Assembly (NCBI GenBank): GCA_036723975.1
Contig: DAIMGJ010000005.1
Span: 1 to 64,000, forward strand
Direction of reading: 5' to 3'
Length of the DNA stretch: 64,000 bases
Source of the DNA: JAILEN01 sp036723975
GTDB lineage: Bacteria; Bacillota; Clostridia; Lachnospirales; Lachnospiraceae
Shown: positions 26,257 through 35,191 of the stretch, piece by piece
How positions within the stretch are numbered: position 1 is the stretch's first letter
How the letters are laid out: every line of letters begins with the position of its first letter
The notes under the pieces: generated by a model
Told to the model about the DNA's origin: nothing
The model's database searches: none
The model's input: only the letters and a program-made list of their open reading frames with translations
Made by a program: the position numbers and the translations under genes

Positions 26257-27861
26257 TTAGTTTCCTTCTGTCGTCGTAGACGAGGATTCGGAACTTGCTG
26301 CGGGTGTCTCAGTTGACGCATTTGCTTCGGTTTCGGTTTTGGCTGCTTCTTCAGCGGCGGCTGCGGCCTCTTCGGCGTTTACTTCCGCGTTTCGCTGGTC
26401 AAAGAATGTCGGATCTGTTAAGGCGGCCATGGTTGCACGAATGGTAGCCTCATCCTGGGTGGCTATGGCTGCCTGCATCTCTCCTGAGGCACCGGCCGCA
26501 GTTGCTATTCCCACGTCGTACTGAGCATCAATCTTTTTATACTTACTGGAGTTAAAGTCCTCTCTGGACTGTTCCACCCCGTTCATGTACACAATCTTTA
26601 CAAGCTTTGCTTTATATCCGGTATATGGCGTAATGGTCTTTTCCAAATAGCCCACCGGGCGTGCAGAATTGGCATTGTAGATTTTCGTCCACTCTTCCTT
26701 TTCCACAATCTCACTGACAAAATCCACACTTCTTCCGGCTTCCCGTACATCATGTCCGTAGACGTTACAGGTAATTGTTGAACCTGTGGTAATCAGTTCC
26801 AAATAAATGGGATATTCCGTATTGTTGGTAAACTTCAGATCCTTATAATCCCCTGCAATGGCGGCATCTGCGGAAGGATCCACATAGTGAACCGTCATAG
26901 AGTGGGGGTAACGCTCATCAATCTGTAGTTCCGCACGAATAACCGCATTGTAAATCGTGGAAGAAATCTGACAAACGCCACCACCTACGGCCTCAACGGT
27001 AGTTCCGTTTTCGTATGCACCGGCCATGGCATATCCGTTTTCCAAGGAAATGGGATTCAACTTTGCTCCAATAGAAATCTGTTCTCCCGGATAAAGCACA
27101 GTTCCGTTTACCTTGGAAGCACCGTTTGCCACATTTTGTTTTCTGCCTGCCGCAGAAGTGGAATAATCCGTGGTATAGCTACCCATTTTATCCGTTACAA
27201 GTGCTAAAGTTTCCGGTGACCCCGCAGGTTCTACCACCGTGGTACTAAGTGTCACCGATGTATCTTCTCCGGCCCACTGGGTTGTAATAAAATCAGAGAT
27301 CTCCTTTGCACCCGTAGCGACATCCACTGTATAGCCCTGGATTCCGTCCACAATCTTAAAAGCTCCGTTTTCACGGGTCAGTCCGTAGTTTACGGGAGCC
27401 TCTTCGATCTCACCCATATGAGCGCTTAAAAACTCACTGATTGCAGCACCGCTTACGGAAGGAGCAATTTTAAACTCTTTTTTTGCACCGCTTTCCAACA
27501 ACTGATTTGCCTGATAGCGCTCTATAATATTCCCTGTCTGTCCGAAATTTAGAGCCTGATCTACAACCGCGTTCACTTCCATATCCACGGACAAATCCTG
27601 TCCGCTGCATACAAGCTGCTTATTTCCGGAAATCAGTGTAATACTTGCGTTTTTATATTTTTCAACCTCGGCGGACAGTGCATCGATTGCTTTCTGTCGC
27701 GTCATACCGGATACTTCAATTCCATTGATACTGATACCGTTTGGTATGGTTATTCTTTTTTCTGCTGCCTTTGCATAACTAAACAGTCCAAACATAACTA
27801 TGGCGCAGGATAGACATCCTGCAGCCATAAGGATTGCTTTATGCTTCATAAAAAACTTCAT
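26257..27861 (-). CDS. VanW family protein with N-terminal membrane anchor
   Basis: 534 residues. One N-terminal hydrophobic segment (residues about 9-31, ILMAAGCLSCAIVMFGLFSY) is followed by a peptidoglycan-binding_4-like region (about 40-220). A VanW domain (about 225-370) carries the hallmark GGGVCQISSTIYNAVIRAEL and RYPHSMTVHYVDPSADAAI. The C-terminal 70 residues are an Ala/Glu/Ser/Thr-rich disordered tail. The protein is probably cell-surface and wall-associated; VanW biochemistry is not settled. It is linked to the receiver gene with a 13-nt gap, so it may be a co-expressed output of the sensory operon. Confidence 0.88.
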   Translation of the reverse strand: MKFFMKHKAILMAAGCLSCAIVMFGLFSYAKAAEKRITIPNGISINGIEVSGMTRQKAIDALSAEVEKYKNASITLISGNKQLVCSGQDLSVDMEVNAVVDQALNFGQTGNIIERYQANQLLESGAKKEFKIAPSVSGAAISEFLSAHMGEIEEAPVNYGLTRENGAFKIVDGIQGYTVDVATGAKEISDFITTQWAGEDTSVTLSTTVVEPAGSPETLALVTDKMGSYTTDYSTSAAGRKQNVANGASKVNGTVLYPGEQISIGAKLNPISLENGYAMAGAYENGTTVEAVGGGVCQISSTIYNAVIRAELQIDERYPHSMTVHYVDPSADAAIAGDYKDLKFTNNTEYPIYLELITTGSTITCNVYGHDVREAGRSVDFVSEIVEKEEWTKIYNANSARPVGYLEKTITPYTGYKAKLVKIVYMNGVEQSREDFNSSKYKKIDAQYDVGIATAAGASGEMQAAIATQDEATIRATMAALTDPTFFDQRNAEVNAEEAAAAAEEAAKTETEANASTETPAASSESSSTTTEGN

Positions 27862-27874
27862 TGTGATTCCTTTA

Positions 27875-28378
27875 CTAGTAGATTAAGTCTTTGTCAACTG
27901 AATTCAATGCCTCTAAAACCGTATTCAAAAGTTTTTCCTTGTTTACCGGTTTTAACAAATATCCGGTGGGCTTCATAGCAAGCGCCGCCGTAATCTGGGC
28001 GCGGTCATTTACCCCGGTCAAAAACACAATGGGGATATTTTCAAATCCACGCTTTTCCCGAATATGTCGCATGGTTTCCGGTCCCTTCATCAAAGGCATT
28101 TCATAATCCAAAAGAATAATATCCGGATTCTCCATACCGAGGATTTCCAAAGCTTTACGTCCGGAATTGGCCACAACCACATCATACATATCGCTCAAAA
28201 GGCTTTTGATATTACGAAGGGTTCCCGCATCGTCATCCACAATCATTACCTTTGCCTTGGTAACATTATCCGATAGAGGATCATCCAAATCAATATCTCC
28301 CAGATCCATGGTTTTTAATTGATCCTGCAAGAAGTCTAAATCAATATCCAAATCATCCAGATTGAAATTGTCATCCAT
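27875..28378 (-). CDS. Stand-alone receiver-domain response regulator
   Basis: 167 residues. An acidic N-terminal tail of about 40 residues (DDLDIDLDFLQDQLKTMDLG) precedes a CheY-like receiver: KVMIVDDDAGTLRNIKSLL, the phosphorylatable aspartate in DIILLDYEMPLMKGPET, then IPIVFLTGVNDRAQI and the lysine in GYLLKPVNKEKLL. No output domain is present, so it likely works by protein contact. It overlaps the upstream hybrid kinase by 1 nt and is presumably its partner. Confidence 0.92.
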   Translation of the reverse strand: MDDNFNLDDLDIDLDFLQDQLKTMDLGDIDLDDPLSDNVTKAKVMIVDDDAGTLRNIKSLLSDMYDVVVANSGRKALEILGMENPDIILLDYEMPLMKGPETMRHIREKRGFENIPIVFLTGVNDRAQITAALAMKPTGYLLKPVNKEKLLNTVLEALNSVDKDLIY

Positions 28379-31300
28379 TAGTCTTTTCCTCCTTCGGTCT
28401 TTAGTATATTAAGCATTTTCTGAAATTCTTCCTTGGCGGAAGTTTCATCAATATCGGTAACCGCTGCTTCAATGTTTGCAAGCATCACATCAGCTTCTTC
28501 TCCATACGTATACTCTTTTAATTTTTTCACAGCTTTATCCGCTGTGTCAATATCCATATCATGAAGAGATTTCAAAATAATCTGAGCAAATTTATAGCAT
28601 GTTGCTATATCTCCCGGTTTCTTCTCGATATTCTCCTCGAGACCGATTCCAAATGCTCCTTTTATTTTATCACGATAGGAATCCCATTCATAGATAAATA
28701 CCGGATGTAATGCATAGATTACATCTATCTTTTTATCTCTGGCCGCAAATTCCAAGAGTTTCGCAGGTCCCGCCAAAGGAATCAAGCCGATGGTAGCTGC
28801 AAGTCCTTTCATGGCATGTACCAAAATACGATACTCGTTGTAATTGTCATCCGACTGGTCCAGTGTAAGTTCATCGTAAAAATGAGTCAACTTCTTACTC
28901 TGTACCGGAATCAAGGTATAAAACTCTTTTAATGATTCCTGCAGCAGATCCCGGCTCGGCAAATGTAGCCATGCAAAGTTCCAGTCCAGTCCGTCAATCT
29001 GCGGCAAATCATCAGGCGCGGTTCCCCCCTGTTCCAAAAAGTGATCCGCAACATCTTCCGGCATCGGCTGTTTTAACTCCTCCGGAATACTGTCACTGAT
29101 GGCAGTTTCCAACTCGCTGTAAACAATAGGCTTTGAAATGAATCCGTCAAATCCTTCTTCTATGTACATTTCTTTGGCGCCGGCAACCGCATTTGCAGTC
29201 AACACATAAATGGGGGTTTTTGCATTTGGACCGCCTTCATAAGCACGGATCTGTTTCATTGCCTCCACACCGTCTACGCCGGGCATCATATGATCCATCA
29301 GAATAATATTATAAACATGTTTCTTTGCCATCTCAACGGCCTGTTCGCCACCGGCAGCCTCTTGAATCTGAATCTGTGTAGCCTTAAGCAAAGACCGAAC
29401 CACCTGACGGTTCATCTTATTGTCGTCTACCACCAAAATCTTTGCTGCAGGTGCTACAAAGGTTCCGCCGGAATGATGCTCTGCCATAACGTCAGCAAGG
29501 GTCGGATTAAAGTCCTCACCCAAAGGTGTAACATCCACAATTTCCTGATCCAAATCAAAATAGAACTTCGAACCTTTTCCGTATTCGCTTTCCACCTTAA
29601 GCTCAGATCCCATCAGACTTAAAAACTGGTTTGCAATACTAAGTCCCAGACCCGTTCCCTCTACGTGGTAGTTTTCCTTCATTTCCAAGCGCTTATATAC
29701 ATCAAAAAGTCCCGGCAAGTCTTCTTCCTTGATACCGATACCGGTATCCTCTACCTCAACATGCATATGCAATATAATACCTTCGGTGGTTCCGCCGATA
29801 CGAAGCCAAATACTGCCCTGTCTGGTGTACTTTACCGCATTGGTTAACAGGTTTACCATAACCTGTTTGATGCGCATTTCATCACCCAAAAGACCTCTTG
29901 GAAGATTCTTATCCACTTCCACCGTCAGACTCAAATCCGCTTCGGAAGCACGCTGAATCATAAGATTAAAGGTATTGTGAATCAAGTCACCCAAATCGTA
30001 ATCCATAGGCGTGATTTCCATTTTACCGGATTCAATCTTGGAAGAATCCAGAATCTGATTGATAATGGAAAGCAAATGTTGTCCCGCGCCGTAAATATCG
30101 TTGGCGTACTCCAATATCTGCGTATCTCTTGTTTCTCTAAGAATCATTTCATCCATACCCAATACTGCATTGATCGGTGTTCGGATTTCATGAGACATAC
30201 TTGCTAAAAACTTTGATTTCGCATTGTTTGCACGTTCTGCCTCATCTCTTGCCTGTAGAATCTCTTCATACTGTGATTCGATTGTGGAAAGATTTCTAAA
30301 GTTCGCAAACGTCCATGCAAAAAAGAATATAAATAAAAATCCGACGGACATGGTATACGCGCGGAAATACGGTCGTTCATATAACATAGAATCTTTATGC
30401 AATGTATATACATAATCCGATATCACATCGCGGGTATGTTCATCCAAAAGCTGAACATGCACATTGTAATCTCCGTATTTTAGGCTGCTTAGCGTAAGAT
30501 CCGGAATGGAACGCTGGCGTCCCTCCACTGTGGTTTCCTCTTCCATTCCCTCAATATAAAAACGAATCAACGGATTGTTTGTTTGGAAATTAATTACACC
30601 GGGAATGATGGTAATCTTTCCCTCTCCTGCCGGAATATAATAGGCATAATCCTGATATTGCACAGATTTTTCATCTACAAGCACATCATCAACAAAGGTC
30701 TCATACGGCGGGGTTTCTTTATTAAAGTTGCTCCTGGTAAGCATACGCACCCCGTTATTGCAGCAATAATACAGATTGTGGTGTTCTTCATCGAAGTAAT
30801 TCCAGGCATTTTTGGTAATGGCACTGTCCAAACCATTGGAACTGTCATACAAAATATAATCATACGAACCGGTATTGTTTAATGCATCCTCTATCGCATC
30901 CTCACCGCGAACCACATATATTCCTGAACTTGATGCCACCCAAAGATTCCCTGTTTCCGTAAGATAGGCATCATAATTATTGGAATATGGAAAGCCGGAC
31001 AGCTTATGAACCGCATCCCTGTCATCGTAAAACAACGCATTACTGGTAACATAAATATATCCTCGTCCGCAATGGATTGCTCGAAGTACAATCTGAGAAG
31101 TAAGGCCCTCCCGACTGTCAATGTGTTCAATCATTTTGCCGTCACGGAATACATACACACCGCCTCCGTCACTGCAACATAACAATTTATTGTCTTCCGT
31201 CTCCAAGAGGCAGTTAATCTGGGGAACATCCATACCATCATCGGCATTATAAATCTCAACCTCTTTACCGTTTTCGTAGATATACACACCGTTTAGGGTG

Positions 31301-33213
31301 GCAGCAGCAATCCTTCCGTCAGAGAGTTCTATGGACATCACGTAACGATTTGCCACCCCCTCCTCATCTTCGGAATGATAAAAAGAATACTCCCCGTTTG
31401 GGCTAACCTGAACCAATCCTCCGCTGTCATTGGTGCACACCCAAAGATTTCCTTTGGAATCCGCGTTTATGTGACGAATACTCTTATCATCAAAATAATC
31501 TAAATAATCATATACAACGTCTTTTCCGATATGCTCCTTGCCCACTTTTTTCACTACAATACCGTGCTCTGTTCCGATGTAAAAATCATCCTGATATCTC
31601 GAAACGCAAGTAGCCTGCCCGATGGATCCGTTTGGTCCGTATATAATTTTTTCAAAGTCAGACAAAGAAAACTCCAACAATCCCTGACGATCGGAAGTGC
31701 CCCAGAAATTCATCTGATTATCCTGGAAGCAGAAATTAATCCCGGTATTAAAGTCGTACTGACTCATATCCACATACCCGCGATCCTTATTGTAAAATCC
31801 CATACCGTTCTCGGATGTCATAAGCAGGCTCTTTAAATCCTTGGTATAGTGCATGCAGTTTACTGCCGTTAAATCCCGGGTATCAATAATCTCAATCAGT
31901 TCGCTTTTACCGTCCGTAAATCGATAATGCTCCACATAATTTGACGATGTCGCAACGTAGAATTCATTGTTTTCTCCCCAGGTAACAGCTGTATAATAAA
32001 CGCCATCTTCCATGCAGCTTAAGGAATACTTGTATACTTCGTTATTTAAGCATACTAAATTTCCTGTCTGGGTGACACAAAGCAATACATTGTCTTCGTT
32101 GATATCCATAGAAATGATATTTGTAAGCTTTTCATAGGTATCAAAGGTACCCACCAACCCGGATGGACGAATCACCGACAAATAAGAAGATGTACCAACA
32201 TATATGTTATGATCCTTGCCTTCCGCAATGGCGTGAACACTGTCGGAAGGCAATCCTTTGGCGCGATTGTAGTGAATACAATCCAAATTCGTCGTATCAT
32301 ACTTTACCACGCCGATATCGCTGGTTCCAATCCAAAGATAGCCCTCTCCATCACCATACAGGTAAGAAACGTTGGTCACATCATAATCCGTAGGCTCGTA
32401 CATGAATTTTACGCCATTATATCGGTACATTCCGGAATAGCCGCCAACCCATAAATAACCATCACTTGTCTGGGCTATGGAAGTAAGTTCTGAAGAAGTC
32501 AAACCTTCTTTGTCGGTATACACTCTGGAAACAAAATTCTCCGCTGTGTATTCTTCTTCCGCGGATACCTTTACGGCAGGTGAAAAAAGCAGCAAAGAGC
32601 CCACCGCCAAGGTCAGACCCAGCATTGTAAACTCTTTAAACTCACGCTTAGAAAGCATTTGATAGATGCCAAAAATAGACATAACAATCAAAACATCTAA
32701 TATTTTGTCCGGAAAGTCCACGAGTCCCTCTCCTAAAACATAAGGCAAAATCGGCACTCCGAATTTGCTTGAAATCATATCAACAAGAGCATCTCCCCAT
32801 ACATTTCCGGTATATCCGTCACACATATAAATATTAATCGGAACAGAACAAGCAATCGCTGCTATTCCGCAAGATACTCCGGACGCAAACACTCGAAAGA
32901 AAGACAGCCGCTCTCCTCGTGGGAAAGTAATGCCCGCAACGATTCCCACAACGCCGTTTACAATCGAGTATAGAACGGATGTAAAATCAAAACTGCCCAA
33001 AAAGAAACTTGACAAGAATCCTTCAATAGCTCCTGCATAAGGACCCAACAAAGTTCCGATCATATAGGTTCCAATCGTATCAAGCCGAAACGGAATTGGC
33101 ACCGAATTGGAAATCGTTCGACCGGTAATGTTTAATATGAACCCGAACAGGAACAGTATCAAACTCTTGATACTAAGTGGAAACATCCATTTTTTTAAAT
33201 CATACTTTCTCAT
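28378..33213 (-). CDS. Giant hybrid histidine kinase with ECF-like membrane domain and beta-propeller sensor
   Basis: 1611 residues. The first ~220 residues form a multi-pass membrane region resembling ECF transporter S components (RLDTIGTYMIGTLLGPYAGA, GVVGIVAGITF). An extracytoplasmic region (about 225-940) has repeated Reg_prop propeller blades (SDGYLWVGGYSGMYRYNG, DGEGYLWIGTSDIGVVKYD, DSKGNLWVCTNDSGG) and a Y_Y_Y-type module. A membrane segment follows near 950-970. The kinase core has H-box SMSHEIRTPINAVLGMDEM with histidine near 1006, N-box VNLLTNAVKYTRQG and DTGIGIKEEDLP. A receiver with MDHMMPGVDG (aspartate near 1304) and a C-terminal HPt with HAMKGLAATIG (histidine near 1466) complete a phosphorelay. 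The ligand is unknown; the adjacent solute-binding lipoprotein suggests a carbohydrate-like signal. Confidence 0.92.
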   Translation of the reverse strand: MRKYDLKKWMFPLSIKSLILFLFGFILNITGRTISNSVPIPFRLDTIGTYMIGTLLGPYAGAIEGFLSSFFLGSFDFTSVLYSIVNGVVGIVAGITFPRGERLSFFRVFASGVSCGIAAIACSVPINIYMCDGYTGNVWGDALVDMISSKFGVPILPYVLGEGLVDFPDKILDVLIVMSIFGIYQMLSKREFKEFTMLGLTLAVGSLLLFSPAVKVSAEEEYTAENFVSRVYTDKEGLTSSELTSIAQTSDGYLWVGGYSGMYRYNGVKFMYEPTDYDVTNVSYLYGDGEGYLWIGTSDIGVVKYDTTNLDCIHYNRAKGLPSDSVHAIAEGKDHNIYVGTSSYLSVIRPSGLVGTFDTYEKLTNIISMDINEDNVLLCVTQTGNLVCLNNEVYKYSLSCMEDGVYYTAVTWGENNEFYVATSSNYVEHYRFTDGKSELIEIIDTRDLTAVNCMHYTKDLKSLLMTSENGMGFYNKDRGYVDMSQYDFNTGINFCFQDNQMNFWGTSDRQGLLEFSLSDFEKIIYGPNGSIGQATCVSRYQDDFYIGTEHGIVVKKVGKEHIGKDVVYDYLDYFDDKSIRHINADSKGNLWVCTNDSGGLVQVSPNGEYSFYHSEDEEGVANRYVMSIELSDGRIAAATLNGVYIYENGKEVEIYNADDGMDVPQINCLLETEDNKLLCCSDGGGVYVFRDGKMIEHIDSREGLTSQIVLRAIHCGRGYIYVTSNALFYDDRDAVHKLSGFPYSNNYDAYLTETGNLWVASSSGIYVVRGEDAIEDALNNTGSYDYILYDSSNGLDSAITKNAWNYFDEEHHNLYYCCNNGVRMLTRSNFNKETPPYETFVDDVLVDEKSVQYQDYAYYIPAGEGKITIIPGVINFQTNNPLIRFYIEGMEEETTVEGRQRSIPDLTLSSLKYGDYNVHVQLLDEHTRDVISDYVYTLHKDSMLYERPYFRAYTMSVGFLFIFFFAWTFANFRNLSTIESQYEEILQARDEAERANNAKSKFLASMSHEIRTPINAVLGMDEMILRETRDTQILEYANDIYGAGQHLLSIINQILDSSKIESGKMEITPMDYDLGDLIHNTFNLMIQRASEADLSLTVEVDKNLPRGLLGDEMRIKQVMVNLLTNAVKYTRQGSIWLRIGGTTEGIILHMHVEVEDTGIGIKEEDLPGLFDVYKRLEMKENYHVEGTGLGLSIANQFLSLMGSELKVESEYGKGSKFYFDLDQEIVDVTPLGEDFNPTLADVMAEHHSGGTFVAPAAKILVVDDNKMNRQVVRSLLKATQIQIQEAAGGEQAVEMAKKHVYNIILMDHMMPGVDGVEAMKQIRAYEGGPNAKTPIYVLTANAVAGAKEMYIEEGFDGFISKPIVYSELETAISDSIPEELKQPMPEDVADHFLEQGGTAPDDLPQIDGLDWNFAWLHLPSRDLLQESLKEFYTLIPVQSKKLTHFYDELTLDQSDDNYNEYRILVHAMKGLAATIGLIPLAGPAKLLEFAARDKKIDVIYALHPVFIYEWDSYRDKIKGAFGIGLEENIEKKPGDIATCYKFAQIILKSLHDMDIDTADKAVKKLKEYTYGEEADVMLANIEAAVTDIDETSAKEEFQKMLNILKTEGGKD

Positions 33214-33237
33214 ACGCTCTACCCCAAAATTCCCCGT

Positions 33238-34458
33238 CTAGTCCAAAAGATCCTCTAAATCTTTCTGTGCTTCATCCAAGCAATCCGATGCGGATACCCT
33301 TCCCTCAATGGCATCTCGCATATGCGCACCCAATATCTCACAAAAGTCATTCCACTGCGTAATAATCGGGCGGTACTGTCCGCTTTCCAGCGCCAGACAA
33401 ATAGACTGATAATGCGGATATTCCTTCAATACTTCCTGATTATTTAAAGAGGAATATCGGCAGGGAACGCCACCTACGGCAATACTTTCCTTTTGCACTT
33501 TCGGATCCATTAAATGTTCAATCAGTTTCTCTGCCATTTCCGGATTGGAGCTATCGGAACTTACACCTAATGTCCAGATACCATACACATTTGCGTTATA
33601 AATCGCTTTATCTGCAGAAACACGACCTTTCATCGGTCCATAATCCGCAGCTGATTGACTACTGGGCATATACCATCCCGGCCAACCGATGGCCATAAGT
33701 GAATCTCCGGAATCAATGGAGGAAATTAATGTCTCCTTATCCAAAGCCTCTCCGGTGTCAATCAGGCGAAGATAATAATTAAACGCATTCTTAAACTCTT
33801 CTTCATTTACAATGGGCCGATTGGCATAATCCACCACCCATCCTCCAAAAGATAAAAGAATCGGTAAAAAATCCACCACAATATTATTGTTGGTGTCCCC
33901 ACGATAGACAAATCCGTTTTTTCCTTCCTGTTGCGCCTTCATACAGGCAACATAGATGGCATCCATATTGTCCAGTTTTTCAAAGTCATATCTTGTTTTT
34001 CGAAGTAGGGATTTATTATAGAAAAGAACCGTTACGTTTCCATAATAAGGAACCACGTACAGATGATTATTGTAATAGGAAATCGTAGTGGTGGCCGGAA
34101 TAATATCCGTATCCAGCTTATAGCCATACTCCTCCAAATCCACCAGACGGTTTTTCTCGCCAAGCTCCGCCACCCAGGATCCATCCACCATTATAAGGTC
34201 TGCCTTTTGCTTGGAATCACCCGCGGCAAGATTGTGCAAATCCGCCTCAGACAACTCCAAGATTCGACAAGAGACCCCATACTTATCTTCAAACGTTGCC
34301 AAATCATTTTTTACCACTTCCGCATAAGTGCCTTCACGGAGTGCTAAAACCAGATCCCTTGTTTGAATGGATTTTTTATCCTTCGATAATCTGCTATTAC
34401 ATGCCGTCAGAGAGAAAAGAAGACTCCCTGCCAATAGAACTGCTAAAATCCGTTTCAT
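33238..34458 (-). CDS. Extracellular solute-binding lipoprotein (family 1), no transporter nearby
   Basis: 406 residues. The lipoprotein signal peptide is ILAVLLAGSLLFSLTACNSR, with the lipobox cysteine near 20. The mature part has the ABC-type family 1 sugar-binding pattern: YNKSLLRKTRYDFEKLDNMD, AIGWPGWYMPSSQSAADYGP, and KESIAVGGVPCRYSSLNN near the C-terminus. No permease or ATPase subunits flank it. It ends 24 nt before the giant hybrid kinase gene, so it may present ligand to the kinase sensor rather than serve uptake, or it may share a distant permease. Confidence 0.88.
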   Translation of the reverse strand: MKRILAVLLAGSLLFSLTACNSRLSKDKKSIQTRDLVLALREGTYAEVVKNDLATFEDKYGVSCRILELSEADLHNLAAGDSKQKADLIMVDGSWVAELGEKNRLVDLEEYGYKLDTDIIPATTTISYYNNHLYVVPYYGNVTVLFYNKSLLRKTRYDFEKLDNMDAIYVACMKAQQEGKNGFVYRGDTNNNIVVDFLPILLSFGGWVVDYANRPIVNEEEFKNAFNYYLRLIDTGEALDKETLISSIDSGDSLMAIGWPGWYMPSSQSAADYGPMKGRVSADKAIYNANVYGIWTLGVSSDSSNPEMAEKLIEHLMDPKVQKESIAVGGVPCRYSSLNNQEVLKEYPHYQSICLALESGQYRPIITQWNDFCEILGAHMRDAIEGRVSASDCLDEAQKDLEDLLD

Positions 34459-34489
34459 ATCACTTCTCCCAATAAAACTCTAGCTGTTA

Positions 34490-35191
34490 CTACTTGTCTT
34501 TTTTTATTATCTCAAATCCTTGACGATTTTTAAAGATAGAATCTCTTGGAATCACGCCTCGAACCATGGAAAGAGGATAAATATTGCTGTGGGCACCGAT
34601 TACCGTACCCGGATTTAACACGCTGTTGCATCCCACTTCCACATAATCGCCCAGCATGGCACCAAATTTCTTTAAGCCGGTTTCAATCTTTTCCTCAGAC
34701 TGCGTATCCTTTACCACCACAAGCGTCTTGTCACTTTTTACATTGGAAGTAATGGAGCCGGCGCCCATATGAGAATGAAATCCCAAAACGGAATCTCCCA
34801 CATAATTGTAATGAGGTACCTGCACGTTATTGAAAATCACATCGTTTTTAATCTCGGTGGAATTTCCTACCACGCAGTTTTTTCCGATGATGGCATTTCC
34901 GCGAATAAAAGCACCCGGTCGAACTTCCGTATCCTCATCGATGATAAGAGGTCCGTTTAAAGTTGCGGTCTTTGCAATCTTTACACTCTTTGCAATCCAG
35001 ATATTCTCACCCTTTTGTTCAAAAACTTCTTTATCCAATGTAGGACCGATTTTTAAAATAAAAGTTCCTATTTCCGGAAGCACTTCCCAGGGATAGGTTT
35101 TCCCCTCAAAAAGTTCTTTTGCCAAGGTTTCATTTAGGTCATACATGTTTTCGATTTTTGCGTCATTTATCATTTTTTTATCTTCTTTCAT
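34490..35191 (-). CDS. Left-handed beta-helix (hexapeptide) protein, GlmU-like C-terminal fold
   Basis: 233 residues. About 80 N-terminal residues (YDLNETLAKELFEGKTYPWE) are followed by hexapeptide-repeat coils: ENIWIAKSVKIAKTATLNGP, TEVRPGAFIRGNAIIGKNCV, GFHSHMGAGSITSNVKSDK, and NSVLNPGTVIGAHSNIYPLS. It resembles the acyltransferase half of GlmU and stand-alone nucleotide-sugar-linked homologues, but no nucleotidyltransferase domain is present and the substrate is unknown. The ATG at 35191 shares one base with the topB stop; an internal ATG at 35173 is also possible because neither has a strong ribosome site. Confidence 0.8.
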   Translation of the reverse strand: MKEDKKMINDAKIENMYDLNETLAKELFEGKTYPWEVLPEIGTFILKIGPTLDKEVFEQKGENIWIAKSVKIAKTATLNGPLIIDEDTEVRPGAFIRGNAIIGKNCVVGNSTEIKNDVIFNNVQVPHYNYVGDSVLGFHSHMGAGSITSNVKSDKTLVVVKDTQSEEKIETGLKKFGAMLGDYVEVGCNSVLNPGTVIGAHSNIYPLSMVRGVIPRDSIFKNRQGFEIIKKDK

